Shown: piece by piece, positions 9,659 to 20,631 of the stretch
How the letters are laid out: each line of letters begins with the position of its first letter
How positions within the stretch are numbered: position 1 is the first letter of the stretch
Source of the DNA: Woeseiaceae bacterium
GTDB lineage: Bacteria; Pseudomonadota; Gammaproteobacteria; Steroidobacterales; Woeseiaceae
Length of the DNA: 64,000 nucleotides
NCBI GenBank assembly: GCA_021773075.1
Contig: JAJFKT010000033.1
Span: 1-64,000 of the forward strand
Direction: 5' to 3'
Notes under the pieces: model-generated
Told to the model about the DNA's origin: nothing
Databases searched by the model: none
The model's input: the letters and a program-made list of their open reading frames with translations, nothing else
Made by a program: the position numbers and the translations under genes

Positions 9659-10015
9659 GTGTTTTTCCTTCTAAGTCGGTAAGTTGCGTGTCAAAACTAG
9701 GTCGGACCTTAGCAACGCGATTTAACTATATATCAATAAAATGTTAAATAAAACGTGACTTTGTTCACGATCCGAACATCCCTATGTTAATGGCCTTGAA
9801 GAGGAACTTCCGTGAACCAGTCGTCGGCCCATTGTGAGACTCGTTATTGCAGGGTTCAGGTGCTGCCGTCTATCATCGGCCGCCTTGCGCCTCTTTATGA
9901 GCCTTTGCCACTAGAAAGCCACATTTCTTGCACCAGCCGCACATCACCGTAACCTTTAATAAGGCGAACAAACGCTAGCTAAAACGGGGTTGTTCGGCTG
10001 AAAACGCTTGTAACT
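9659..10015. promoter_or_regulatory. Divergent control region between pilM and mrcA
   Basis: A 357-bp gap between divergent genes that must hold promoters for both. The pilM-proximal part (about 9715-9765) is strikingly AT-rich, with TATATA and TTTAAC runs, and is the likeliest site for the pil promoter. On the plus strand TTGTTC (9761-9766), a 16-base spacer and TATGTT (9783-9788) make a weak sigma-70-like pair for mrcA. No convincing gene, hairpin or repeat was seen in the rest. Confidence 0.4.
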
Positions 10016-12637
<2,622 letters not shown>

Positions 12638-12641
12638 AGAT

Positions 12642-13253
12642 ATGGGAAGGAAACCTAGTAGTGAGTCGACACGGGAGCGGCAGGTGGTTGCGCAAGAGGC
12701 CGCACGTATCATCGTCAATCAGGGCGTTCGTGACTACAGGGTGGCAAAACAAAAAGCCGCTGAACGCCTGGGCTTGAGTATGCGCGGCGCACTTCCGGGA
12801 AATGCAGAAATCGAGGCCGCAGTTGCTGACCATTTGCAAATTTTTGGCGGCGAATCCCATCAGGACTTGTTGCGTCTGATGCGAACCGCAGCGCTGTCTG
12901 CAATGGAGTTGCTGGCGGACTTCTCACCTCGATTGGTGGGGCCCGTATTGGTTGGTACTGCTGACGAAAACTCCGCCGTAAATTTACACCTGTTCGCCGA
13001 CAGTCCCGAGATGGTCGCAATGGAGATCGGCGACATGGGTATTCAATTTCGGCCGTATGAGAGACGCCTCAAGAGCCGCCGTGGACAAATTGAGATGTAC
13101 GCTGGCTTCGAGTTTATTCACCAGCATGAATCCGTCCAGGCAACCGTGTTTCCGATCGACGGTATCCGACAGGCGCCTATGAGTCCGATTGATGGCAAGC
13201 CCATGAAGCGCGTTGATACAAGCGCTGTGCAGGATTTACTACAGCACGTTTGA
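12642..13253 (+). CDS. Unrecognised protein, possible nucleotidyltransferase-like fold
   Basis: A 203-residue cytoplasmic protein starting at the ATG at 12642, four bases after the PBP1A stop, probably co-transcribed with it. I cannot name the family firmly. The N-terminal third is basic and helical (residues 1-60, with VAQEAARIIVNQGVRDYRVAK). A central stretch, GPVLVGTADENSAVNLHLFAD at about 105-125, looks like the strand-turn-strand of a nucleotidyltransferase fold, but a clear GS-x(n)-DxD metal site is not seen. The end (FPIDGIRQAPMSPIDGKPMK) is proline-rich and looks conserved. No signal peptide or membrane helix. It shows normal codon use for the region and is a real gene by frame, length and position. 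Confidence 0.75.
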   Translation: MGRKPSSESTRERQVVAQEAARIIVNQGVRDYRVAKQKAAERLGLSMRGALPGNAEIEAAVADHLQIFGGESHQDLLRLMRTAALSAMELLADFSPRLVGPVLVGTADENSAVNLHLFADSPEMVAMEIGDMGIQFRPYERRLKSRRGQIEMYAGFEFIHQHESVQATVFPIDGIRQAPMSPIDGKPMKRVDTSAVQDLLQHV

Positions 13254-13302
13254 ATGTCACATTCATCGCTTCGGTCGGCGGCCCGATTAGTGGTCAGAAA
13301 AC

Positions 13303-14595
13303 CTAGCGTTTGGAAACGTCGACGTAGTCGCGTGCTGCAGGGCCAGTGTAAAGCTGCCGCGGTCGTGCAATTTTGCCTTTCGGATCTGCGATCATTTCAC
13401 GCCAATGGGCAGTCCAGCCAACAGAGCGACCCAACGCAAACATCACTGTAAACATCGATGTCGGGATGCCGAGCGCACGGTAGATAATGCCAGAGTAAAA
13501 GTCGACGTTTGGATAGAGGTTTTTCTCGATAAAATAGTCATCCTTCAACGCGACCTGCTCGAGCTCCTGTGCGAGATCAAACAACGGCGTGTCCTTCCGG
13601 TCGAGCTTCTCAAGCACCTTGTACGCCATCTCACGAATTATTGTCGCGCGTGGGTCGAAGTTCTTGTAGACGCGGTGGCCAAAACCCATTAATCGGAACG
13701 GATCGTTTTTGTCTTTGGCTTTTTCAACGTACTTGCCTATCTGACTAACGTCACCAATTTCCTCCAACATGTTCAGAACGGCTTCGTTGGCGCCGCCATG
13801 TGCCGGACCCCAGAGCGCTGCAATACCCGCTGCTATTGCAGAGTACGGATTGGCTCCCGAGCTACCCGCCATGCGAACCGTCGAGGTCGAACAGTTTTGC
13901 TCGTGATCTGCGTGCAAAATAAACAACAGGTCCAGCGCTTCTGCAGCTACCGGATCGATTTCGTAAGGCTCCGCCGGCACAGCAAACAACATGTGCAGCA
14001 GGTTTTCAGTGTAATTCAGATCATTGCGCGGATAGATGAACGGCTGACCCACATTCAGTTTGTACGCAGCAGCAGCAATCGTCGGCAGCTTCGCCAGTAT
14101 ACGGTGCGCGAAGATATCCCGGTGCGCCGGATTCGATGCATTCATCTCGTCATGATAGTAAGCCGACATCGAACCAACGATGGCAGACAGCATTGCCATT
14201 GGATGAGCGTCGTAACGAAAACCCTTGAAGAAGCTCAACATGCCCTCGTTCAGCATGGTGTGCACACGGATGGTGTTGTCGAATTCGCTGAGTTCGTCTG
14301 CTGTGGGCAATTCACCGTGTTGCAGCAGGTATGACACTTCAATAAAGCTGGAGTGCTTGGCGAGCTGCTCGACCGGGTAGCCCCGATACATCAGAATGCC
14401 TTGTTCACCATCTATGAAGGTGATATCCGATTCGCAGCTACCCGTCGAAACAAAGCCCGGGTCGTAAGTGAATATACCCTGTGCCTTATACAGGCCAGCG
14501 ATATCAATAACATCAGGTCCGACAGTGCCGGACCGAACCGGTAGTTCTAATTCCGAGCCATCCGGGCTCTTCAGACGATATGCATCCTCAGTCAT
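13303..14595 (-). CDS. gltA: Citrate synthase (type II, hexameric)
   Basis: Condenses acetyl-CoA and oxaloacetate to citrate, entering the TCA cycle. The 430-residue length and N-terminal beta domain (residues 1-50) match the NADH-sensitive type II enzymes of Gram-negative bacteria. Catalytic landmarks are [13 protein letters not shown] with the first His, [15 protein letters not shown] with the second His and Arg, and the Asp in [16 protein letters not shown]. It stands alone, convergent with the unrecognised gene at 12642-13253. A GC-rich palindrome around 14645-14660 (CCCGG/CCGGG) lies in its upstream region and might be an operator. Confidence 0.97.
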   Translation of the reverse strand: MTEDAYRLKSPDGSELELPVRSGTVGPDVIDIAGLYKAQGIFTYDPGFVSTGSCESDITFIDGEQGILMYRGYPVEQLAKHSSFIEVSYLLQHGELPTADELSEFDNTIRVHTMLNEGMLSFFKGFRYDAHPMAMLSAIVGSMSAYYHDEMNASNPAHRDIFAHRILAKLPTIAAAAYKLNVGQPFIYPRNDLNYTENLLHMLFAVPAEPYEIDPVAAEALDLLFILHADHEQNCSTSTVRMAGSSGANPYSAIAAGIAALWGPAHGGANEAVLNMLEEIGDVSQIGKYVEKAKDKNDPFRLMGFGHRVYKNFDPRATIIREMAYKVLEKLDRKDTPLFDLAQELEQVALKDDYFIEKNLYPNVDFYSGIIYRALGIPTSMFTVMFALGRSVGWTAHWREMIADPKGKIARPRQLYTGPAARDYVDVSKR

Positions 14596-14715
14596 CTCTA
14601 TCCTTATGTTATTCCATTATCAAACTCATCGAGCATAGCAGAGCTCCCGGCAGGCCGGGAATCGTGGAAAATCTTTATAGAGGACGCAAAGGAGCCCATT
14701 GGCCCCGGGATCGTC

Positions 14716-14919
14716 CTAGCCCATACCGTACTTCTTGCGGAATTTGTCAACACGTCCGCCGGTATCAACGATTTTCTGCTTGCCCGTGTAAAACGGGTGG
14801 CACGAGGAGCACACTTCAATAAGGAGATCCTCGCCGAGCGTTGAACGAGTAGTGAACTCGTTACCACAACTACAAGTTACCTTGATGTCGTCATAATTGG
14901 GATGAATGTCGGCTTTCAT
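14716..14919 (-). CDS. rpmE: Ribosomal protein L31 (zinc-binding form)
   Basis: Protein of the 50S subunit located at the central protuberance. The 67-residue sequence is of the C+ type, with Cys16, Cys18, Cys37 and Cys40 forming the zinc site, so it also acts as a zinc store that other organisms replace with YkgM-type L31 under zinc starvation. A GGGAG ribosome-binding site lies upstream of the ATG. Its leader reaches back into a 362-bp gene-free interval with DnaA boxes. Confidence 0.96.
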   Translation of the reverse strand: MKADIHPNYDDIKVTCSCGNEFTTRSTLGEDLLIEVCSSCHPFYTGKQKIVDTGGRVDKFRKKYGMG

Positions 14920-15281
14920 TTTCTGGCTCTCCCGAGCGCGCTACTTAACAAAAAGGGCGCGTAGGATATAGGGAAGCAACAATCACCGCAAGCCCCCATT
15001 TTTATCCACAGAACCTGTGGATAAGACTGTGGATGAAAATTGAGTGGATGCTCTAAGCTGCGGTTTTTCATAGATCGTTGTCAAAATGCCTATTTTCTGT
15101 CCATTTTTGATTGCCTATACAAAACAATGACTTATGGTCTACTTGCAACCCGCCAAGTGAGATCAAGGCCCTCTAAGCCTGAAAACAAAGGCATCCGTGC
15201 TCTCTTGTGCATAAAACTTTTTGTCGATGCCTTGGCTCGGAGAAGTCCTATTTCGCGATTGGCGGCGAAAAACCCTTGCGA
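14920..15281. other. Gene-free interval with DnaA boxes, upstream of rpmE
   Basis: A 362-bp gap between the rpmE start and the hemW stop. The rpmE-proximal part should hold its promoter. At 15002-15036 there are three DnaA boxes (listed separately). From about 15060 to 15140 the sequence is T- and A-rich. An 81-codon open frame on the plus strand (15040-15285) has no ribosome site or recognisable similarity and is not called a gene. Confidence 0.6.
15002..15036. promoter_or_regulatory. Cluster of three DnaA boxes
   Basis: TTATCCACA (15002-15010) is a perfect DnaA box. TGTGGATAA (15016-15024) is a second perfect box in the opposite direction, five bases away, and TGTGGATGA (15028-15036) is a one-mismatch third box. 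Three boxes within 35 bp, followed by an AT-rich stretch, resemble part of a replication origin or a DnaA-titrating/regulatory site. dnaA, dnaN, mnmG or rpmH, the usual origin neighbours, are not in the window. Confidence 0.6.
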
Positions 15282-16436
15282 CTAAATCGTGCAATCTACG
15301 AAATCAGACTGCAAATCGTTCAGAAATCGACGGCCAAGTTCGGTCGGACGCCATAATCCCAGCTCTTTGCGCTTCAACAACCCCTTCTCTCTTGAGGGCG
15401 CGGTTGCTCGCATCAAATCGGCGGCCGTCAACCCGGTTGTTGCAAGGAAGGTCTGTTCACTAAATCCGTCACTGAGGCGCAGGGCATTGAGCATGAATTC
15501 GAAGATTAGATCGGAGCGACCGAGAGGCTCGATATCCGCAGTAGGTGGCTTGGACTCCTGCAACATCATGTACTGCAATGGATTCGCAGGCTTCTGGTAA
15601 CGGAACACGCCGCCTGGCGTCGTAAACTTACCGTGTGCGCCCGCGCCGACCGCAAGATAGTCGCCAAATAACCAGTAATTCAGGTTATGCCGACATCGAC
15701 GATTATCTTTCGCGTATGCAGATACTTCGTATTGCGTGAACCCCCGTTCCGCCAGCAAGGCCTGACCGCGCTCCTGAATTTCATAAGCCAGGTCGTCATC
15801 CGGCAGGTTGGCGGGTGGCCGCGCATAAAACACGGTATTGGGCTCCAGCGTTAACTGGTACCACGAGACGTGGGTCGGATTCATGTCGATTGCCGCATTG
15901 AGATCTGCGAGCGCCATCGCAACGGTCTGATCGGGCAGTCCGTGCATAAGGTCGATATTGATGTTCTCGAAACCACCATCCTGCGCCTCCGCAACAGCAT
16001 GGACAATCTCGGCGCTACTGTGAACTCGGCCCAGCGTCGCTAACAGCTTGTCGTCGAAACTCTGGGCACCAATAGACAAGCGGGTAACGCCCGCATCCCG
16101 GTAACCCGGCAGCGATCCACACTCGACGGTGCCTGGATTAGCCTCCATCGTCACCTCCGCCCCCTCTGCTATCGCAAAATGGGCTCTGACCCCTTTCAGG
16201 AGGCGATGAATTTCCTGCGGCGAGAACAAGCTCGGCGTCCCACCGCCAAGAAAAATGCTTTGCAAGGCCCTGCCAGACGCACGATCCGCCTCACTCGCCA
16301 GATCGCTCAACAGCGCTTTGATGTAGCGCTCTTTGGGCGGCTCGCTACCCGCGCGATGCGAGTTGAAATCACAATACGGGCACTTTTTCACGCACCAGGG
16401 GAGGTGCATATACAGCGACAGCGGTAAGGGCTTCAT
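15282..16436 (-). CDS. hemW: Radical SAM heme chaperone HemW
   Basis: Heme-binding radical SAM protein that delivers heme to membrane targets; often misannotated as oxygen-independent coproporphyrinogen oxidase. The 384-residue protein has the Fe-S cluster motif CVKKCPYCDF near residues 15-24 and the HemW-type signature CRHNLNYWLFGDYLAVGAGA. It lacks the N-terminal extension of true HemN. It overlaps rdgB by 4 bp and ends the PP2C-rph-rdgB-hemW operon. rdgB-hemW is a conserved pair in gammaproteobacteria. Confidence 0.93.
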   Translation of the reverse strand: MKPLPLSLYMHLPWCVKKCPYCDFNSHRAGSEPPKERYIKALLSDLASEADRASGRALQSIFLGGGTPSLFSPQEIHRLLKGVRAHFAIAEGAEVTMEANPGTVECGSLPGYRDAGVTRLSIGAQSFDDKLLATLGRVHSSAEIVHAVAEAQDGGFENINIDLMHGLPDQTVAMALADLNAAIDMNPTHVSWYQLTLEPNTVFYARPPANLPDDDLAYEIQERGQALLAERGFTQYEVSAYAKDNRRCRHNLNYWLFGDYLAVGAGAHGKFTTPGGVFRYQKPANPLQYMMLQESKPPTADIEPLGRSDLIFEFMLNALRLSDGFSEQTFLATTGLTAADLMRATAPSREKGLLKRKELGLWRPTELGRRFLNDLQSDFVDCTI

Positions 16437-17041
16437 GCGTATTTTTCATTAATCAGACGAACGAGTTTCTGCAACGCCTTGCCGCGATGGCTACGCGCGT
16501 TTTTTTGTTCGGGCGTCAATTCAGCCGCACTCAGACCACTGGCAGGATCGAAAAACACGGGGTCGTAACCAAAGCCACCGGCACCCTGCCGGTGATGCAG
16601 TATCGACCCCAACCACTGGCCCTCCGCGACCAACGCCGGCGACCCGTCGGGCGCCACAAAAGTGGCCGCACAGTGAAATGCGGCATTTCTAGCATCAGTT
16701 GGAACATCCACCAATTCTGCAAGAAGCTTGTCAATATTGGATTCGTCGGTCGCATCAGCGCCGGAATAACGCGCTGAGTACACTCCCGGAGCACCGCCTA
16801 AAGCGTCTACTGCAAGTCCAGAGTCATCCGCTATCGCAGGCAGGCCAGTTGCGGCGGCCGCATGCTGGGCTTTTAGGAGGGAGTTGTCGACAAATGTGGC
16901 GCCGTCTTCAATCGCGTCCACAACACCGAACTCGGATTGCGCAAGCACCTGTATTCCGTGTCCCGCCAGCAATCGGGCAATTTCACGAATCTTGCCTGGA
17001 TTGCTACTGGCCATAACCAACTTTGCGGGATACTTACTCAC
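16433..17041 (-). CDS. rdgB: XTP/dITP pyrophosphatase (RdgB/HAM1)
   Basis: Hydrolyses non-canonical purine triphosphates such as dITP and XTP to keep them out of DNA and RNA. The 202-residue protein shows the N-terminal ASSNPGKIREI nucleotide motif, ADDSGLAVDALGGAPGVYSARY, and GFGYDPVF followed by SHRGKAL near the end. It shares one base with the rph stop and overlaps hemW, so it is translationally coupled at both ends. Confidence 0.96.
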   Translation of the reverse strand: MSKYPAKLVMASSNPGKIREIARLLAGHGIQVLAQSEFGVVDAIEDGATFVDNSLLKAQHAAAATGLPAIADDSGLAVDALGGAPGVYSARYSGADATDESNIDKLLAELVDVPTDARNAAFHCAATFVAPDGSPALVAEGQWLGSILHHRQGAGGFGYDPVFFDPASGLSAAELTPEQKNARSHRGKALQKLVRLINEKYA

Positions 17042-17763
17042 TACTGTGCCGTTGCTATCGCCTCATTTTGTACCGTGATGATCTCTGCGATACCGGTGCG
17101 TGCCAAACCGAGCATGGCGCTAAATTCGTCGTCTGTAAAAGCGTGCCCCTCAGCCGTGCCCTGGACTTCAATGAATCGTCCCGCCTCGTTCATCACGATA
17201 TTCATGTCCGTTTCAGCTTGCGAGTCTTCCGCGTAGTCGAGATCCAGCACGGGTGTGCCACTGAAAATTCCGACGGAGACGGCAGCAACTTGACCGTGTA
17301 AGGGATTCTTTTTCAGCTTGCCGTTCGCGGTTAGACGCTGCACCGCGATTGCAAGCGCAACATAGGCGCCGCTAATCGAGGCGGTACGCGTTCCGCCGTC
17401 TGCCTGGATAACATCACAATCCAGCATAATCGAACGTTCGCCGAGCGCTTTCATGTCTGTGATGGCTCGCAAGGAGCGGCCAATGAGTCGCTGAATTTCA
17501 AGCGTACGGCCGCCCTGCTTGCCACGAGTTGCCTCACGACCGGATCGGGTATGTGTTGCGCGCGGCAGCATGCCGTACTCGCCCGTAACCCAACCGCTGC
17601 CCTTGCCACGCATCCAGCCCGGAACGCGTTCCTCGATACTTGCCGTGCAAAGCACCTGTGTATCACCGAAAGAAGCCAGAACACTGCCTTCTGCGTGTTT
17701 TGTAAAATTCGTGACGAAGCGAACTTCGCGCATAGTTGCGGGATCGCGACCACTGGGGCGCAT
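17041..17763 (-). CDS. rph: Ribonuclease PH
   Basis: Phosphorolytic 3'-5' exoribonuclease that trims tRNA 3' ends using inorganic phosphate. The 240-residue protein starts with the standard MRPSGRDP and contains [17 protein letters not shown] and the active-site region [20 protein letters not shown]. Full length, unlike the frameshifted rph of E. coli K-12. It is 37 bp downstream of the PP2C phosphatase gene and touches rdgB. Confidence 0.97.
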   Translation of the reverse strand: MRPSGRDPATMREVRFVTNFTKHAEGSVLASFGDTQVLCTASIEERVPGWMRGKGSGWVTGEYGMLPRATHTRSGREATRGKQGGRTLEIQRLIGRSLRAITDMKALGERSIMLDCDVIQADGGTRTASISGAYVALAIAVQRLTANGKLKKNPLHGQVAAVSVGIFSGTPVLDLDYAEDSQAETDMNIVMNEAGRFIEVQGTAEGHAFTDDEFSAMLGLARTGIAEIITVQNEAIATAQ

Positions 17764-17800
17764 GGTTTTTCTCCAGTTTGATGCCTTGTTTAAGGCGGGG

Positions 17801-18547
17801 TTAGATGCTGAGCCACCTTAACGCGGTACCCGTCGTGTTGTCACTGTACGGCGCGTTAACCTCCAACGCCTTGATGCTTAGCGTCTTGAGGTTCTCTACG
17901 AGGTTATTATCGCCTGGTGTCCCTATTTCAGCCATTTCATTGTCGCTCAGGCCTGACCAAAGTCCGTCGGAACAGGACAGCAATACATCGCCATATTGCA
18001 GGACCTTTTTGTCGGTAATGCTCATGTCCGGTACGGGTGCGTCGCCACCGATACAACACTCAACGAAGTTTCTCATTGGGTGGTCCTGTGCTTCTTCCTC
18101 GCTTATTGCGCCTTCCTGGATCAGGACCTCGACGTGACTGTGGTCACGCGAGCGCGTTAGCACTCGGCCATCTCTGACTTGATAGATTCGACTGTCGCCG
18201 ATGTGCGCCCAAAACGCCCCACCTTCCTGAACCAGGCAAATCGCGCAGGTTGCTCGCGGTCTGAAATCAACGGCGACGTCGCGGCCGATATTTACAACTT
18301 CATCGTGTGCACGAGACAGCGCCATATAAAGAAAGCCCTGCGGGTCGAAAATTGGCTGCGTTGCCGCCATGAACAGATCCTGTACGACTTTTAGTCCGGT
18401 CTCCGCTGCCTTGGCGCCATCGGAGTGACCTCCCATACCGTCAAAGACCAGCATTAGCGCGGCATTTTCGGAAACAACGACCGCTGCGCGATCCTGATTA
18501 TCCTGACGATCACCGAGGGCGGAAACTTTGGCGTATTCGATCTGCAT
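17801..18547 (-). CDS. PP2C-family Ser/Thr protein phosphatase
   Basis: Metal-dependent phosphatase expected to remove phosphate from Ser/Thr in proteins. The 248-residue single-domain protein has the PP2C motifs [10 protein letters not shown] near residue 11, [11 protein letters not shown] at about 34-44, [14 protein letters not shown], and [16 protein letters not shown]; the metal-binding aspartates are all present. It heads the rph-rdgB-hemW operon and diverges from yicC. In several related bacteria a phosphatase at this place has a kinase gene next to it; no kinase is seen here. Confidence 0.9.
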   Translation of the reverse strand: MQIEYAKVSALGDRQDNQDRAAVVVSENAALMLVFDGMGGHSDGAKAAETGLKVVQDLFMAATQPIFDPQGFLYMALSRAHDEVVNIGRDVAVDFRPRATCAICLVQEGGAFWAHIGDSRIYQVRDGRVLTRSRDHSHVEVLIQEGAISEEEAQDHPMRNFVECCIGGDAPVPDMSITDKKVLQYGDVLLSCSDGLWSGLSDNEMAEIGTPGDNNLVENLKTLSIKALEVNAPYSDNTTGTALRWLSI

Positions 18548-18674
18548 TGATACTCGTGGTGATAAGAGGTCTTAGTTGTTGGACCATCCGGGCGGCCACA
18601 GCTTAGAATGTTGTCCCTGCAAAAAACGTGACCTGCACAGCATTATTGCTGAGCACATCTGGAGATAGACGCTG

Positions 18675-19541
18675 ATGTTACACAGTATGACAGGCTTCGC
18701 GCGAGAGTCCGTGGAAACGGACCTCGGTACGCTGACCTGGGAAATCCGTGCAGTTAACCACCGTTACCTTGACGTGCAGTTCAAGTTGCCCGAGGACTTG
18801 CGGCCCGACGAGCAAAGCTTTCGTAAGCAGGCAAGCGCCTCTCTCGGTCGCGGCAAGATCGAATGCGGACTGTATTTTCGGCGCGCCGTTGATCAACAAA
18901 CTGAAATGCAGATCGATACCGACCTCGTGGAGCTTCTGGGTCATCGAATATCTGAGCTTTCAGCCAAATTACCGGCGACCGCGGCAATCAATCCTATCGA
19001 GATATTGCGCTGGCCTGGTGTCTTAAAGCAGCCAGAAATCGAAACCGGGCCCTTGCTCGAAGATGCAAGTTCGCTACTCGACAAAGCACTCGGCGCAATC
19101 AATGCAATGAGACGTAGCGAAGGCCAACGCATAGCGGAGATGCTCGAATTGCGGTGCGCGGAAATCGGAAGCATCGCTAAAGCCGTTCGCCAACGCATGC
19201 CGGAAGTTCTGGCGGCGACTCGTGCCAAGCAAAAGGAACGCCTCGACAAACTCGACGTCGACGCCGATCCGGCGCGACTCGAGGTAGAGCTCGCATTGAT
19301 AGCACAGAAGATCGATGTTGATGAAGAACTTGATCGGCTGGAAAGTCATCTGGTCGAGATTCGAGATGCAGTTGCTGGGGAAAAGGCCGTCGGTCGACGC
19401 CTCGACTTTCTAATGCAGGAGTTAAACCGGGAGGCGAATACGCTCGGCTCGAAATCTGCCGATACTGCAACCACCAAAGCGGCCGTTGATCTGAAGGTGT
19501 TGATCGAACAAATGCGTGAGCAAATTCAGAATGTCGAGTAG
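18675..19541 (+). CDS. yicC: YicC-family endoribonuclease
   Basis: Conserved protein of the YicC/YloC family, reported to act as an endoribonuclease in RNA turnover. The 288-residue protein begins MLHSMTGFARE and ends with the family hallmark DFLMQELNREANTLGSKS. It has an ATG with GGAGA upstream. It lies directly ahead of gmk, the usual order, and overlaps it slightly. Confidence 0.93.
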   Translation: MLHSMTGFARESVETDLGTLTWEIRAVNHRYLDVQFKLPEDLRPDEQSFRKQASASLGRGKIECGLYFRRAVDQQTEMQIDTDLVELLGHRISELSAKLPATAAINPIEILRWPGVLKQPEIETGPLLEDASSLLDKALGAINAMRRSEGQRIAEMLELRCAEIGSIAKAVRQRMPEVLAATRAKQKERLDKLDVDADPARLEVELALIAQKIDVDEELDRLESHLVEIRDAVAGEKAVGRRLDFLMQELNREANTLGSKSADTATTKAAVDLKVLIEQMREQIQNVE

Positions 19542-20166
19542 GGAAGAAAGTAAGGCCCCGGGGAAGTTATTTGTGTTTGCCGCGCCATCAGGTGCCGGTA
19601 AGACTACGCTCGTTCACGCCGTTGTAACGAAACACCCCGAATTGCGCTTCTCAATCTCGTACACGACACGCGAGCCGCGCATTAATGAAGCCAATGAAGT
19701 GGATTACCTGTTTATCGACGAAGTTGAATTCATGCGTTTGCGTGACGCCGGCGAAATGCTCGAGTACGCCCAGGTCTTCGATAACTACTATGCGACCAGT
19801 CGCAGTCAGGTGGAAAAGCACCTGTCCGACGATCGCAGTGTTGTTCTCGAAATCGACTGGCAGGGCGCACGGCAGGTGCGTGAATCAATGCCGGAGTGTG
19901 TGACGATCTTTATCTTGCCGCCGTCGTTAGAGGAACTTGAGCGGCGTTTACGCGATCGTCGGACTGACCGAGCCGAGGTCATAGAACGTCGACTGCGGGA
20001 TGCACGCAAGGACATGTTGCACTGGGAAGAGTTCGATCACGTCATTATTAACGACGATCTCGACGCGGCAATCAGTGCTCTGGAGGCCATCATCAAGGGC
20101 GACGGCTCGGCTTCGTCAACGGACAATCCAGAGTTACGACGCGCCGTAGCGGAGATAGTAGGCTAA
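19531..20166 (+). CDS. gmk: Guanylate kinase
   Basis: Phosphorylates GMP to GDP, an essential nucleotide step that also feeds (p)ppGpp synthesis. From the ATG at 19531 the protein has about 211 residues; a GTG at 19516 would add five residues. The P-loop APSGAGKTTL is at about residue 19-28, with SYTTREPRINEANEVDY and EIDWQGARQVR following. It overlaps yicC by 11 bp and precedes rpoZ and spoT, the conserved stringent-response neighbourhood. Confidence 0.96.
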   Translation: MSSREESKAPGKLFVFAAPSGAGKTTLVHAVVTKHPELRFSISYTTREPRINEANEVDYLFIDEVEFMRLRDAGEMLEYAQVFDNYYATSRSQVEKHLSDDRSVVLEIDWQGARQVRESMPECVTIFILPPSLEELERRLRDRRTDRAEVIERRLRDARKDMLHWEEFDHVIINDDLDAAISALEAIIKGDGSASSTDNPELRRAVAEIVG

Positions 20167-20229
20167 AGCTTATAACGGTTCGCTATATGGGCTCGCAATG
20201 AAGCGCATTCCTGCCATAAACTCTCGCGC

Positions 20230-20263
20230 CTCACGATGCCGGGCTCACGATGCCGGGCTCACG
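20230..20263 (+). repeat. 14-bp tandem duplication in the rpoZ leader
   Basis: The unit CTCACGATGCCGGG occurs twice exactly and is followed by a partial third copy (CTCACG), ending about 20 bases before the rpoZ ATG. It looks like a recent slippage duplication within the leader. Confidence 0.8.
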
Positions 20264-20283
20264 CACCACTAAAGGACAAAGTT

Positions 20284-20565
20284 ATGGCCCGAATTACGGT
20301 TGAAGATTGCCTCGATAACATCGATAACATTTTTGAAATGGTGCTGGTCGCCGCGAAACGTGCCCGCCGCGTAGCGCATGGTGCGGATCCGATGGTCGAA
20401 CTCGAGAACGATAAGCCAACCGTAATCGCTTTGCGTGAAATCGCTGAGGGTCTGGTCACACCGTCAATTCTTGAAGAGATCGAAGAACCAGTAACAGAAG
20501 ATTTGCTGCAGATCGATTCTAGCGATGACGTCCTTCCGGTCCGCGGAATCTCAATCGGCGACTAA
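20284..20565 (+). CDS. rpoZ: RNA polymerase omega subunit
   Basis: Small subunit that helps assemble RNA polymerase and contributes to the ppGpp site. From the ATG at 20284, preceded by AAAGGA, the protein has 93 residues and starts [15 protein letters not shown]; it contains the conserved [17 protein letters not shown]. An in-frame ATG further upstream would run through the tandem duplication and is unlikely. Located between gmk and spoT, as in E. coli. Confidence 0.96.
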   Translation: MARITVEDCLDNIDNIFEMVLVAAKRARRVAHGADPMVELENDKPTVIALREIAEGLVTPSILEEIEEPVTEDLLQIDSSDDVLPVRGISIGD

Positions 20566-20631
20566 TCCGCTCGATCACGATTTGTTAACACGGCAGCGAC
20601 ACAATCCCCGGTCCGCGGGTATGATCGGAGC

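Noticed and set aside
15040..15285. 81-codon plus-strand frame in the rpmE/hemW gap
   Set aside because: No ribosome site, no family resemblance and mostly AT-rich intergenic sequence.
16173..16200. REP copy inserted in hemW
   Set aside because: The codons there (LLKGVRAHFA) look native to HemW, so the 16-bp match may be chance; mentioned only as a possible relative.
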